A DNA stretch of 64,000 nt from Corbicula japonica (taxonomy: Eukaryota; Mollusca; Bivalvia; Venerida; Cyrenidae): NCBI GenBank assembly GCA_038501625.1, contig JAZAYU010000003.1, forward strand, positions 5,656,796 to 5,720,795, written 5' to 3'. Under the pieces are notes generated by a model. The model worked only from the letters and a program-made list of their open reading frames with translations, did no database searches and was not told the DNA's origin. Positions 11,426-25,194 of this stretch are shown one piece after another; the stretch's first letter is position 1, and every line of letters starts with the position of its first letter. The position numbers and the translations under genes were made by a program.

Positions 11426-14120
11426 TTAAATAAGAAATTATGCGATAACGATAAAACCAGTCATTGCTGTACAAGACAGTTACTTTTTCATAAAGTTATT
11501 TCTCAGCGTGTCATCATTGGACCGGAAATTAAAGCGGTTGCTATTGTACCGAGTTATTTCATGTTACTGGCTATGTTTCATGCTCCAAGCACATTGCTTG
11601 AAATAAACATTGTTGGCTACAATATCATTTCTTTGGCAAACGGGAAAGAATGAACAGTTAATTGATTATTGCTCATCTCGCTTTTGATAAAACATATTTG
11701 AAGTTCAAAAAGTTTGAACGAATTTCGCTCTTGGGACTAACGCAGTTTAGATCACAAATAGAAATTAACCATTCATTATTTGAAAAGCTACATATATGTT
11801 TCTCAGCCTCCAATTTTTTATGTGTGTACATATATCTGAGATGTTTACAATTACATCAAATCGACAAACTAAACATCAAAACTAAACCTTTAGTTTAAAC
11901 TTATTTATTTTACATCGATTGTGAAACAAGTTATTCCAACTTATATTAATCACGCTCGATGACAAATTAAAACTAAACCTTTATAGACGGGGATCAAGGA
12001 AGTGTACTTCTGAATACAAGCTAGCCGGTAATGTGTGCTCCTATCAAAATCAAAGATTGTAAACAACATTTTATGACTCAAGTATAGTAATCCTGTTATT
12101 TAGAATATAACAAGAGAATTATAACATATCCCTTGTATGTTTACATGAATATTGAGAGGTGAATTTTCATAAGCACATGATAATGACAATAACTGTAGGC
12201 AGCACGATGTCGCGTTGCAACTTGAATAATGTCAAGATAGGTGGGGCGACAATGACTGGATTTCTGTAAGAAGATAATAGAAGTTCCAATATGGTAAAAC
12301 TTCATGTTTTAAAAAATCATTGATAAGGAAAAAAATTAAATTTTGTAAGTTGCAATTATTTTTCCGCTCATAAAAGCTTGAATCGTATGGAATTAAGAAG
12401 GAAAAAGAGTATGTATATAATAAAATAATAGTTTTACTAGCTGCAACATGGTTAATAATTTTGGGCAACATCAACAAATACGACCTGGGTACAGTCTTAA
12501 ATATGTACTCTAGAAATACAGATTACAAAATCGAAATAAACAAAAAAATGATAGACATTGGATCTACGAAACAATTTACCTTGTTTTAGTATAAACGCAC
12601 AGACGAAATCCTTGATTTCTATCTAAACTCTCGTCCCTTTGGTGATTACTTTAAAAGTTTGATAGGTGATAAATTATTTCATCAATCGCATACCATGCAA
12701 CAAAATCAATGGTTGAATTAAAAGAACTAGGTGATTGTTGGTTAGTTGAATATTGATTATAGATTAAGTACGGCTAAACTAATATTTCTATCTTGACAAT
12801 TTGTCGTATCATTGTTTAAATTCACTTGCTCTTCAGACAATTGAGTATAGTGTTCATGATTCTGACATTTACTCAATTCCAAAACAACTTCTGTTTCTTT
12901 CCAATTCTTGCAAATTACAGACTAATGAAAAGTTTTTTTCTCTTCAACATTCAGCAGACATATACTTCTTGTGTTATTGTTAGCCAAAAACAAAACAAAA
13001 TGAAGTTGGTACACAAACATTAACATTGATGCGAGAATTATATTTATTAATACAATATTAGCTAGTTATATTTTCATTTTAAATAACAATTAACCATTTG
13101 TATGATACATTGTATCTATTTCATCCAAATTTTTTAAACGTTAATGTTTATGTCTTTAATTGTCCTTAAAGCAGTTTTTATTTCTCGCTTTATAACATTA
13201 TACTATCTAGAGTGTTCGAATATTAAAATAAACAAGCTAACGAAGCCGCTGATAGAACACATCGTCAATTTAGTTCAATAAAGGTATAACTTTATCTTAG
13301 TTCAGTCGTACATGTTCTTATAATGTTTTGCACGTTTGTGACGAAATGGTTATACACAGCAAACACATGTACTTATATTGAAAGCAAATAGCAATTTTGT
13401 TACTGACCATAACGGTTGATCATACATTTCACATTAATAAATGATTTCCATTGTTTAATGTTTCACGATGATCAACTCGTGGCCTATATATAATTTAAAT
13501 CAATGCATTTTTATTTAAACTGAGTTCTGCCCAGTCGGTCTTGACTTCGACTTGTGTCATTAAACATGAAAGACAATGTTAATGAACATGCTAAAACAGA
13601 ACATGCTAAAAACAGGATACCGATAGTTTTCAGCGATTGTTCAAATTTACTTGCAAACTAATTTTAAAAGCAATTATTGACGAACATGACATGACCTAAC
13701 CACATATTTACAACCATAATGCGTATTTATAAGAACAGATGGTAAGGGAATATTTAATACAATATTGCAGTATTCAATCTCTTCGTATCCATAGCATTCT
13801 TCTTTAATAACAGTAATAAAGAAGTTATATTTTTTATTAAGTACGGATTTTCAAAAATAAAATAACACTGGTTTGATACAAGTAAGAATTCACATAGTGC
13901 GTTCTTTCAAAGCAAAAGCTTAACTAACACTTCACAAACATCAATGTGCAATTTGACCATAGCTTTGCAAATTTGTTTTTTTTTTACCCCGTCATGTTTC
14001 TTTATAGTTCTCCAAAAATGCTACTGTTTGAATATTTCAGCCTATAAGATATGGGTGGGTGCATGATTCCACAGCTAGTATAGCATTAAAATATTGTTCA
14101 GTATAGTACTTAAAATTAGC
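11426..14120. other. AT-rich intergenic stretch, no gene supported
   Basis: No repeat family member found. One 42-codon open frame without a start (12591-12717) has a protein-like composition (around DEILDFYLNSRPFGDYFK) but matches nothing I know. It could be a transposase scrap or chance. Confidence 0.35.
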
Positions 14121-14223
14121 AAACTGTTAACAATAAAAATTTATTTTCATTTAATATGTTGAGAATAGTGGAAACTGTTAACAATAAGAATTTATTTTCA
14201 TTTAATATGTTGAGAATAGTGGA
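14121..14223 (+). repeat. 51-bp tandem duplication (two units)
   Basis: The unit beginning AAACTGTTAACAATAA at 14121 is repeated at 14172 with about one difference, so the duplication is recent. No coding content. Confidence 0.85.
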
Positions 14224-14652
14224 AACTTACAAAAAACGTAGAAACTTCTAGGAAGCCGTTGTAGCAATTATTTAAAATAATAAACAAATCATATACTTTA
14301 TTTTCTGTTTAAAATGGTCCCCAAATGTCCGATTCCATAAAATGATGTTTATCTTAATATTACATGAATGCATTTCATTTTTATGAAATTGTTTAGATGA
14401 ACATACTTAAACATATATACTAGAGAAAATATACGTATGTTCTTTTATTATGCCTTTTTGTTCTTATACTTTATAAAAAGTGTGCGTCTCCACGTTAAAC
14501 AATAGGGTCAAATAATGATTTATCGCACTCAAACAAAAAACGTAAAACCACTTTATCTTATCTAAATTGGATTCACTTTACATTTTTACGAAACATTATT
14601 AAAAGAAAAATATCAATTAAAGGAAAAAAAGAATAAATCGTCTTTAAATATT
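14224..14652. other. AT-rich stretch, nothing seen
   Basis: No open frame, repeat or motif that I can identify. Confidence 0.4.
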
Positions 14653-14706
14653 TAATTGAACGTAATCTTTATACATTTAAAACTAGGTTATCGGTATCAC
14701 AAATCT
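14653..14706 (+). pseudogene. YLDD-type RT element copy 3, short fragment
   Basis: Bases from TTGAACGTAATCTTTATACA through GGTTATCGGTATCACAAAT match the NERNL...GYRYH region of RT copies 1 and 2. The match stops exactly where an antisense 655-unit begins; the RT element's 3' UTR reappears on the far side at 15150. Confidence 0.7.
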
Positions 14707-15150
14707 ATTTTGGCTGGGAAATTGAAACCACCCATCTCAAAACTGGCTGAAATATTAAAACAAAGGTTATTTTAGAAGTACTATTAACATAGTACAAAAG
14801 AATCGTGCTCAACTAACTTCAAAGGAGCTAGTTGATAACAGCACTGATTGAATGTACGGAGAGACTTTTTACAGCCGCCACACGGCACAAACAACGCTAC
14901 TGTTGGAATAGACGAAAAGGAAACTTTGAAAGCCATCAAACATGGCAAATATGAAAAGAATATGCAGGTTCGGTTTTATTGAGCCTGTTCATGGATAGTA
15001 ATGGAAATGCATATTACAGCCCACGCCGCCTAGCCCCGGGTTGGGCGCAACTTAATATTAACACCAGCAAACAGTACAATTTCGACCATCCCAAATGATG
15101 GTGTGCATATGGCGGATGACATGGAACCTTCAATGCGGTATTTTCAGAGA
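14707..15150 (-). repeat. 655-unit repeat, antisense, replacing the C-terminus of RT copy 3
   Basis: A large part of the unit lies in minus orientation: TTGGCTGGGAAATTGAAACC at the start, then the GCCGCCACACGGCACAAAC, ACGCCGCCTAGCCCCGGG and GCATATGGCGG landmarks in the order expected for the reverse complement of the 48-49 kb array. RT sequence of the same element flanks both sides, so this is an insertion with loss of some RT sequence. Confidence 0.8.
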
Positions 15151-15490
15151 TAAAGAGCTTATGCAGGTTTATTGTTTGTAAAAGAACCTGACAGATCGAT
15201 CTGTTTCTTTCATCCTGTCATCGTGTTCTTGCTGATTAGACTCCAGGGGTTCTGGTCTCGGCAAGGTCATCGAGTATCCACCCCTTGTCTTTGCAATTCT
15301 ATTAGCTTCGTATGTTTTATATGTTTGTATGTTTTTAATGCAACATTTCGAGTGGATGGGTAAGTTAAAGTAATTTCACCAAGACAACTAGTACTTTTTT
15401 GTAAATATGAGAACCTATTGGAGCAAGTGTGAGTTTGGTGCACACTAGAACCTGGTTTAATCCCTTTTGGCAATTTATTTTGCCACTGTC
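15151..15490 (+). repeat. RT-element 3' UTR (copy 3), ending at the CCACTG motif
   Basis: Carries AAAGAACCTGACAGATCGAT, CATCGTGTTCTTGCTGATTA, GAGAACCTATTGGAGCAAGT and GGTGCACACTAGAACCTGGT in the same order as 7.94-8.25 kb. It stops after GCCACTGTC, so the CT-rich distal part of the tail module is missing. Confidence 0.75.
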
Positions 15491-17864
15491 AAGATCTATC
15501 AAATCCTAATTTAACGGGGATCGAGACAGTACATATTAATGATTAACTTCTTAAACATGTTTAACAGTACACTACCTTAAACATGGCACATGCATTGAAA
15601 ATCAACTGGTACACGTGTAGGAGGTAAGAACAAATTCGTTTTCAAATTTTCGAATTTGTTGTCACATATAAACACCGTAAACAGCGTGTTTTATTATTCC
15701 TCTTGAGCTTCTATGAGTTGTAAATGGGAATCTTAGTCTTGTCACAAATAATTGGAGAAGTAGTTGCGAAATGGAGTATATATTGAAACTAGGTGACATT
15801 TATTTTGTTAATACATTTTAAACATGCGCAAAAAGTAATGTTTTACAAGCCTCCTGGCAAAAGATAATTTTTTGAGAGCCTAATGCGTTGTATCATTGCT
15901 TTTATCTCGTGTTATTTATTGAGAACAATGCAAATTATATTAAAATTCCTGCAATTTGGATAACTGAAACATGAAAAAGTAGCATTACTCTTCGATACAA
16001 TTAATCTAAAAAGACAAATTCACCGTCCGATGACAAAATTGAGTAGAAAATTGCATGTATATTTAGCATGTTAATTGTTGTTTTTGAAATTCTATGCGAA
16101 TATACTTCAGTTTAATAAGGCACGAACAGACACGTTCATTAACCTAAATATAAAACACGCATCAAGAACATCATTCCAGCTATCCCATTATCATCTCTAA
16201 ACAAAATGTATTAAATGAAAAGGTAGTGTCTGCAACAACAAATGGCTGTACTAAAAAAAAAACAAGAAAAATACTGCCAACTGGGAAGAAAAGGCTCTTT
16301 TTTCCAAATCAGAATATTTGAACTGCGCAAGTGTATAATGAGATTGTGCTAAAAACCTGATTCAACTTAAGGTTGTTTCGCTACATTTAATCAACCAAAT
16401 TAATAATGTTTACTGTTTTTAGTCAACAATTTTGCCCGTCAAAATATATTAAAATTTACATTTGGCTTCAGTTTTATTTCATATGTTTATTTTCGAATAA
16501 CGTGAAAAAATAATGTCAAATCTTCACAACACACTGGTTAAAATGAATTGCTGAGGTTATGATTTTTAAACTGCAATAGTTATTTTTGGTAATAAATCAG
16601 ATCGTCATTATACCTTGATTTATTATATACCCATGAATGATTTTAGCATAGTGCAGCGTTAATCCGCAACATTGATACAACTCGTCAGATTCGTACTTCT
16701 GTATTGGACGATGTCATTCATTATTTTGCAGCTTCCGGTTTTCTATGTGACGTTATAACTATGTTTTCGTAATTTTCCGGCACATAGCGAACTCCAAAAT
16801 TGGAATATTCCATCGCTGTTATACAACCGTTATGATACATGTATTTTTACGACATTCATAAATTTTCTACGCCATTCATGAATTTACTATCGCTTTACTA
16901 TTTTTTCTACTTTTAAGTAAACCTCTTTGTTGGCTAAAATTTTGTTATTTAGTTTATTTAAATTTGTTTTGAGCAAGAAGAGTATATAATAAAAGGAACA
17001 TTATGACAGCATGCAGTCTTTATGTTTGTATTATTTCTCGTTGCGTATGGAAACCATATCACGCTCGACCTTCGGTCACGCGTGATTTTATTTACATATC
17101 CAACTCGAAAAAAGGAACCTACAAATTGCATACTGTTATTATATTCCATATACACCGATACCATGTTTTACCAGTAATGCAAAGACTGCGGTCATTGTCA
17201 GTACAACTGTTATGTGGGTCATTACCATCTTAAAATGAAAAACTGACAACATGAAACTCATTATATTTCATACGTTTTACTGGATACAAATCCTATTTCA
17301 ATAAAAATGTTGAGATCAACGCAGCTTTTCTGCTTTTCTGAAGTATTTGTTTTATTTCTCTTGAGATCATTATTATATATTTTGTAAAAACCTTTGTTGC
17401 AGTGTTTCATTGACATTGATTCATAAATTGAACAGAACTTACGTAAATATCATATCATTTGATTTATATTTCTGTATTAAATTATTTAACAAACTTAACA
17501 TTTTTTAATTGCAAGGCTCTGATTGATTGCTGATTTGTCTCCAAAAAAAAAAGAAAAAGAAAAATACCTACAGCGTTCTCTAGGTCATTTCAATAACAAT
17601 GTTTCGCGATAGACTGACAAACAAAGCGTTTTATATCAATTGCTTTGTTATGGGGTCGTAATTAACGAAATTACAGTCTTGAAATGTATTATTTACCATT
17701 AAACCAACCAATTGCTATTAAAAGTGGATGATGTGATCTGACGAGCAGTGGTTTGATACCTTCCTAGTAAATGAGATAAACTAAAATCTTAAAATGAAGT
17801 TGTGTAAGCACGCAAAAATATCGTTAACATTGCCTGAAGTGTAATTTTTTAGTTTCACTTAACT
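15491..17864. other. AT-rich intergenic stretch, no gene seen
   Basis: Only short open frames (up to 76 codons, two overlapping on opposite strands at 16.96-17.23 kb) and an A-rich run at 17541-17565. No repeat family recognised. Confidence 0.4.
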
Positions 17865-18236
17865 CATTATGAGCCGTAAATGGTTTTCTTCGTCTTGCCC
17901 GCATAAAACAGAGAATATAATGCAAAACTCGACATTGCCTTCTTTTAGCTGGCGACCATACTCCGCTGAAGATGGAATGGTTTTAATCGAAAATACCGCA
18001 TTGAAGGTTCCATGTTCACCGCCATATGCATACCATCGTTTGGAATGGATCAAATTTGTACTGTTTATTGGTTTAAACATTGAGTTACACTCAACTCGGG
18101 GCTAGGCGGCGTGGGGAGTCATTTTCATTTACATTACTGCCCATGAAAAGGCTCAATCGAACCGAGCCTGCAATATTTTCATATTTGTAGTGTTCGGTGG
18201 CTTTCAAAGTCCCTTTGTCACCAATTTCTGTAAAAT
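17865..18236 (+). repeat. 655-unit repeat, partial solo copy
   Basis: Contains the landmarks GACCATACTCCGCTGAAGAT, GCATACCATCGTTTGGAATG, GGGGCTAGGCGGCGTGGGGA and a GTGTTCGGTGGCTTTCAAAG end, in the same order as the 48-49 kb array. The overlapping open frames on both strands (17859-18105) are by-products of this repeat. Confidence 0.85.
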
Positions 18237-20919
18237 AGAGTTTATTTTTCAATAAGTGTTTCGATCATCTCATGATTAGTACGGTTTCATTTTTCAGTGG
18301 ACATTGAATGTACAGATTCAAATAACAACAATGGTACATTTCAATCGATTATTTCTGGCAAATAGACATTAATTGTTTGAGTATATATGTTAACAACACA
18401 TAATATTACCTGGATTTGTATGCAATAATGCACATTTTGGTAGCCTCCTCATCATGTAATTAAAATCTATAAGCAGTTATCTATTGACTGAAAACTAATC
18501 TAAAGCTTACTCCGTATTAAATTGCAAAAAACTACAAATAAAACTTTCTTTCTTAATTAGACATCACAATTTACGTAAGGGAGGACCTGTGTGCATGGTT
18601 ACCGCTTGGCACGGTCAGTAATTTTTATGTAAATGTTATTCCATGTTTCTTATATAAACCATTGAAACAAGAAAACAGTTTCCGAATGAAGCAATATAGA
18701 ATAGGGAGTATTATAATATATAGCATTCACTGTAGAGTTTCTTTGGAAATGAAACCGGAGAAACCGTTAGTTTGTCTGTTAATGTCAATAACTTGGTGCG
18801 TATCGCAAAAGAACTGAGAGAAACCGACAAACGGGGGAATTTAAACATCTTTGATATATACTGTATCGGAGATCTTATCTTAAATGACATTTTTCCAGGG
18901 TGTAAGGTTCAAAGTGTATAACTTATTTAATTTGTAGAATCTAAAGTATGCCAGTTTATAATAGAATTATGGAGATAAAGAGCATTATGTGAATTAGTTT
19001 CAAGACTTCATATACATCAAACAAACCAAGAGCAACAGTAACACATTTTAATATTTGTCTGTGTTTGAAATGTTTGGATAAAATGGCAAGGTATGTATAT
19101 TTTCGTCCATTAATAAAGGGGAATAAATTCATTTATTTAAAGGAAAACATAATGAATAAAAATTTCTCCTGGAAAGGCTTAATTAAACATTTAATCATAA
19201 ACTGTATAATTTTCAATTATTTACCAAAACAACATCTGCGTTTCTATTTTCTGTCTTTCGTTTGTTTTGTTGAAGTTGTTTGTTGTTGTTTTTTTTAAAG
19301 CGAACGTCTTGACATACCAAAAACTTTTTAAATCTTAAATTTTCAAACTTTTAATATGAGAACATTAAAAGAATTTAATAAAACAGTGAAAATATTTTAC
19401 AGTCGGCTTTGCTGTTACATTTGTAAACTTAAAAGGTTTTGATATTAGAAAAAAAAAAACAACAAACACTTCGCTTTACTACAATATTTACCGATGAAGA
19501 AATTAGAATGCCTTTTAAGGTAAAACGAATTAATAATTATACGTGTGGGAAAGAATATCAGTAAATGTTATTTCGGAGAACGTGAGTCTATTGATGATCC
19601 TTGCATTATATGTAAGCATTATTTTGAAAAACGCCATATTTTGTCAGTCATTTTCAGACAGAGGTGTGCTTGCTTATATTATAAAATAATATTAATATTT
19701 GATATGTTCATATGTTTAACCAAAAAAAGTGAAGTGAATACTGCATGTTAATGACCATAAGTCGAACCAATATCGCTTCTGTAACAACGCTGATAATGCG
19801 ATGCAATCAACAGCAAAAACGTTAAATTATGTTCGGTGTTGTTTCTACATACAGCATCACTTCTGACTTTATTAACTAATTTATACCACTGATATAAATT
19901 GTCCCTGCTGTTTTCTTTCCATTTAAGAGTTTGCTCACGTCTTGCGGAGATTCTTATTCACAGCTTCCCATTATGCAATACTGTTTTCTTCTTACTCTAT
20001 TGGATTGTGTTGTTTCTCGTTTGCTTCATTTAATTAGTCTTCTTTAGCTGAAGTAATTTATCTTAATTCACGTGTCTTGAAAACTACGTAGATTGCCCAA
20101 TATAGCTAGAATATAAGAGATTCTTGAATTACTTCATGACTGGCTTTGAGCAGGGTAAAGCGTTTCCGCGTTTAAGTGAATTTGACATTAATTGGTAGAT
20201 TGAAGAACAAAAGAAACATACAGACAAGAGAAACTGTGTGTACACGAATTCATTACTTGATAACAATGAAGCGTGTAAGAAAAGATTTTTAAAATGTTAT
20301 AAACAAACTTTTGTTAAAATGAATCAAATATGTATTGATTTATAGTGGTTGCATTTTATAACCTGTGTGTAATGTTAAAAAAATGTTTAGTTAGTTGCAA
20401 CACATAACCGTGTATTTGTAATTTTAAACGAATTTTTGCTAAAAATTATAAACATTTAGGTTCTCGTATGAACAAGCACGTTCAAAATGTCTTGCTACAT
20501 TCTAGCCAACAAACGCGCTACCCGACAATATTACATTACATCATACAAACAACTGAAATATGTATACATATATTAAGAAGCTTTTGGAACTCTCAAGCGC
20601 AACGGGTTTTCGATGACTTCACTAAGACCAAAGCACCACCATCAAGAACGCGATGGTAAAAAAAAACATTTCATCTAATAAAACTATTTGAAATTGTAAT
20701 GCTTGCTTAATAAGTGTAACAAAAGACAAACGAACAATAAACAGTATATTAGCAATTTTATGCATAAATTAGCATACCAGTTTACGACAGTTTTCAGCTT
20801 TCAAAAGAGTACTATAGACGACATACTCAGTAAGTAAAGCTACAAAGATATTTCCCAGGCCGGCCACATTTCTTTACAAGCATTAGTTTTTCATAGGCAT
20901 TTAAATAAAAAGGTGATTA
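18237..20919. other. AT-rich intergenic stretch, no gene seen
   Basis: Open frames up to 77 codons without motifs. One at 19545-19751 has a C-x2-C-x-H...H arrangement (around CIICKHYFEKRH) that could bind a metal, but nothing else supports it. Confidence 0.35.
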
Positions 20920-20982
20920 AAAAAGGTAATTATGCATATCAGGAATCACCACACTCACAAAACGCAGCCTCCCCGCGGAGCG

Positions 20983-21052
<70 letters not shown>

Positions 21053-21170
21053 ATATTTGTAATAAGTATGTCAATTCAAATAAGACGCAAAAAACAATTG
21101 ACGAAAATAGAGAACCTTTGGGGATACCGCCTTGGAACGGTCAGTGGCAAAAAAAATGCCACTGGGGGGT
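20920..21170 (-). repeat. Tail module, antisense, with internal (GA)n
   Basis: Reading the minus strand: GCCACTGACCGTTCCAAGGC, GGTATCCCCAAAGGTTCTC, a CT run, then GGGGAGGCTGCGTTTTGTGA and CCTGATATGCATAAT. The CT (here GA) microsatellite at 20987-21051 lies exactly at the CT-rich block of the module. The 87-codon open frame across it is not a gene. Confidence 0.85.
20987..21051. repeat. (GA)n microsatellite
   Basis: About 32 GA units with one GGGA interruption, embedded in the antisense tail module. Confidence 0.95.
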
Positions 21171-22483
21171 TAAATCATTTCTAATTTATAAATAAAATTT
21201 GATTTAAAACGTGTTCAATTTAAGCAACTTCATAGACATTCAACAGTACCACCTGTTATGCGATAAACAAAACATTTTTAATATCTTGAGAACTACTTCA
21301 TCTGTCCTAAATTGCCACTGTTAATCAAATTTATTGACTCGATAAAAACACCATAATAACATAATAACCTATCTATATAGATGTTGTTAAGTTTCTAGCT
21401 CTTGGGATATAATTTCTAATTAGCTTCAATTGTTTTATGACAGAAGGTTTTGGAAAATCTATAGTGATGAGAAAAGAAGCTGATATTAAACTTAAGAAAT
21501 ATATATTACGCAAAACGAATATAAATATTTATCTACTACATACATGCAAGACACAAAAATAATCGCTTACGAATATGTATTCAATAAATATGTTTGTCAT
21601 ATCTTTTTTAACACATTTCCAATTTTTCAAAAAATAAATACGCCGACTATGAATTTTGGATTATCAAAGTTATTTAGAATATAACGAAAATACCGTTTAG
21701 TGTTAATTCAAATTAAAGTTTTTGTCGTAAAAGAAACAATTTTTTTTAAAATTATAAAACCCTGCTGTCATCTTGGAGTATTATCTTCACAGTTATTGTC
21801 CATTAAAAAATAAAGAGTTGGCTTTTTTTTAAATTCTCACAGTACCATTATAATGAAGTTAATTTCGCAAATGATATTATAAATTATTTTAACAAGTTCA
21901 TCTATATATAATTTGTTCGGGTTAAGATACAAGAAAGACATTGACTTTATGTAACGATATCCTTAATTCCCCATATATTTCCCTTATTAAAACAGGAAAA
22001 AAGAAATTTAAAAGTTATTAAATGAGACTAGTAATTCGAAAATGACGTTGGTTTGGTCACAGCCCGAATCATTGGTCTATTTATATACAAATGTAAAAAA
22101 GAATGTTTTCCCACTGGAAATGATGTTGCATAAGAATTGCAGAGAAACTTCGAGTTCCCAAATTGCTAGACATCATAACAATTGTGGGCAAAAGATCATG
22201 TGTGAAAAACGAAATTGCTACGCGAAACCCACCTAAACGCGTTATGGATTTAATAGAGAGGAGCGTATTGGCTCATCATGCACTGCAAATCATTACGATG
22301 CTACATGAAGTTATTTCAGTTACAAGAAATAAAAACCACAGCATTTAAATTGGGATTTGCGTCACATTAAATGATTTAACGAACATGATTAAATAAATGA
22401 CGAATGCAATGTGGTTGTTGTTTTTACTTGCATTGACATTTAAACAATTTAAACGGGTAATTCGCATTCTTCTATTGATTCTT
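21171..22483. other. AT-rich intergenic stretch, nothing seen
   Basis: No supported gene or repeat. Two overlapping 61-64 codon frames at 22.04-22.35 kb have no motif. Confidence 0.4.
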
Positions 22484-22531
<48 letters not shown>

Positions 22532-22532
22532 T
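22484..22532. repeat. (TTG)n microsatellite
   Basis: About 16 uninterrupted TTG units. They produce poly-Leu and poly-Asn open frames on the two strands, which are not genes. Confidence 0.95.
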
Positions 22533-22954
22533 GGGGGGTGTATTGTATTAAAATATTGATACCCTTGTATTCTAGTTTACAATATTTTAAAATGACATTC
22601 AAATGATCAACAGTTAAAAACTTTTAGATATTGTAGTTTAGTGAGAAGGGCGAACGCCATTTAAATGTTGAAAGTTTCTGTACCAGTTTTATATCTGCCA
22701 TATAATTTGTCGTTTAGGTCCTACAGACAGGAAGAATAGATATCATGACGATTTAGATTTCAATGCCGCTCTGCACAGACTTCCGAGTCATTAGGCTTGT
22801 TTTACAACAAATGATGTAGTAGAGGGTCTTATTCATTTCAAATTGCAAAATGTAATTAAAGCATTGCCACACACATATCCTTTTACAGAAGGAAACTAGC
22901 TGTATAACCAATTCATCGATATTATTAATATATTATAAATTAGAAGCTTTCAAA
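22533..22954. other. AT-rich stretch, nothing seen
   Basis: No coding or repeat signal recognised. Confidence 0.4.
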
Positions 22955-23115
22955 GCGGGAACCCCTCGGGTTCTCACTTTCGTTAATTGTTTGAGGCGTC
23001 TATTTTGAAACTGATAATTATAATACCGTGCTCTTTTCTCCTCTTTTTTGGCTGTGTGAGGAGACTGCGTCTGCCGGATGAGGCCATTCCTGATATGCAT
23101 ACTTCACTTTTTTCA
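22955..23115 (+). repeat. Tail-module copy
   Basis: Contains GGGTTCTCACTTTCGTTAAT, a GTGCTCTTTTCTCC CT-rich block, and GGCCATTCCTGATATGCATA with a CACTTTTTTC end. It is 5'-truncated just before the CCACTGACCG motif. No microsatellite expansion. Confidence 0.8.
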
Positions 23116-24176
23116 TTAAATATTTTATATTAATATCTCCCGTTTTCGATTGCTAGTAAAATGTATAAACATTTTGACGAATCCACTTTTTAAATATTCA
23201 ATTACAAGAGCTTGAAAGTTTAAGTAGTCTGCTCATTTTTGAACTCTTTCGCTGAGATAGAGTATCGTTATTGTGCTTTGTTGAGAAACAAATTGGTGTA
23301 AGATAAAAAAAAAACAAGACAAATTACGTTGTACGTTTTTGTTACAAAATATGCCAAAAATAACTAACAAAACAAATTTGAAAGCCAATTCTATATCCTA
23401 TTCAACATTTAGCATTGCCCTGGCGAAATATACATATAAGCGATGGTCATATCAAGAGTACAAAGCCTTCCACACAACCGATTAGTCAAGAGGAAAATAA
23501 ATGAGTTTTTACTGCGAGTACTATAAAATTAAATGTTTGTTTTATAATTATGAAAGAAACTTTGACACAAAAAACGTCTAATTATTGTCTCTATTACCAT
23601 ACTGATAAACTAAGGCAGAGTCTCGGTTTAACCAACATTACGCAGCTTTATAAGAAATCATATACTTATTAGATTGTATTTCTAACAGATTTCTAAACTC
23701 ATTAGTTATGGTAGCTTTAAAAATGTTTAGAATATATGTACAACTGGTATTTCGGGGAACCTTGAGTTAAAGTGGGTCACATGAAGAACTCGTTTTATTT
23801 ATCAAAAGACAATTAACTGTGACAATATCGCACATGATTACATTACCGTTGAAAACAAATGAAAGCATGATAAATTGATTTTACACATGCTTTAGTCTTT
23901 AAGTGTATTGCATGTGAATTGAATTAAACGATTTGATTCAATGGAATTGAATCGTCTGTCCGATGCACAATAAACGTCCCATCAAACAATAGCTCAAAAT
24001 CTTAATAAAAATCAACAGAAAAATTCTCACACGTTCTCTTCACGCTTTTGTCACGCAAATGTATTTTTAGGAAAATGTTCTATTCCTGCAGAGTAATTAC
24101 TTTTATCAGAGAAATACGAAACAAAATAACTAATATCGTATCATTTAGAAAAAATGTGTATGTTGATGTACCAAGA
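23116..24176. other. AT-rich stretch, nothing seen
   Basis: No supported coding or repeat feature. Confidence 0.4.
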
Positions 24177-25024
24177 ATGTGTTGTAATATAAGTAGGAAC
24201 AAGCGCACCAAACTTTTTAATTATTCCCGTCATGGACATATACTAGAGCATGTTGACTCGGCAAAATATCTAGGGGTAACATTATCCAAAGACCTTTCAT
24301 GAAACAAACATATTGACAACATCTCTTCTTCTGCAAACAAAACTTTAGGATTTATTCGAAGAAACATCAAAATTAAAAATGTTAAAATTCGTGAAACAGC
24401 TTTCAAAACTTTAGTAAGACCACAATTAGAATATGCATCTTCAGTTTGGAGTCCCCATACTACCAAAAATATTCAAAAATTAGAACAGATCAAAAGAAGG
24501 GGTACTAGGTGGGTCAATGGTGATTACTCTGGTTTCAGCAGTGTCACCCGCATGTAGCAGGAACTGGGATGGGAGACATTAGAACAACGACGTACGGACA
24601 ACAGACTAATAATATTTTATAAAAAAAAATCCACAATTTAGTAGCAGTTCCTTTACCACCGTACCTAGAGAGACCCACCAGAATGACACGACACATGCAT
24701 CCCCTTTGTTATAGACAAATCCATACCATGCAGATTACTACAGATTTTCATTCTTTCCAAATACAATAATACTGTGGAACTCCCTGCCAACTTTTGTAGT
24801 CATGTAGCCTAATCTTGCAAATTTCAAGAAGGCTTTGCATGCAACAAACAAACCCTAAATGACTGGCGGTGTTTTTATCTTTTATCTGTCACTGGTGACT
24901 CTTAATCAGCTTTTATCTTTTTCACTCTTTCTTTTCTTTTTTAACACTTGCACAGACGCGCACCTGCCAATAATACCATTCATTTGGGAGTTCGGCAGTA
25001 TTAACAGATAGATAGATAGATAAT
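24177..25024 (+). pseudogene. 5'-truncated LINE (CR1/Jockey-like) RT C-terminus with GATA tail
   Basis: Encodes the region after the RT catalytic core of a non-LTR retrotransposon: AKYLGVTLSKDLS, NKTLGFIRRNIKI, LVRPQLEYASSVWSPHTTKN and IQKLEQIKRR, then an LGWETLEQRRTDNRLIIFYK segment. A TGA replaces the usual W after KDLS at 24300-24302, further stops and frameshifts follow, and the catalytic residues are missing through 5' truncation. The coding remnant runs to about 24850, then a 3' UTR ends in four GATA units (about 25007-25022), typical of LINE insertion by target-primed reverse transcription. Confidence 0.85.
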
Positions 25025-25194
25025 AATAAAATATTGGCAAATCTATGAACATATATTAAAGAAGACAAACATTTTAACCTTTACATATACAGTTATTGCA
25101 CATATTATTTACACTCAATTAGAAGACCTCGTTAAATAGCATTTTAATAAAATTACTGACTTTATATAGAGATATATCATTGTGTGTGATATCA

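Noticed and set aside
19545..19751. Possible zinc-binding small protein (C-x2-C-x-H...H)
   Set aside because: Isolated motif in a short frame with no relative or context.
24048..24302. 84-codon frame as an independent gene
   Set aside because: Its second half is the LINE RT C-terminus; the first half is upstream chance sequence.
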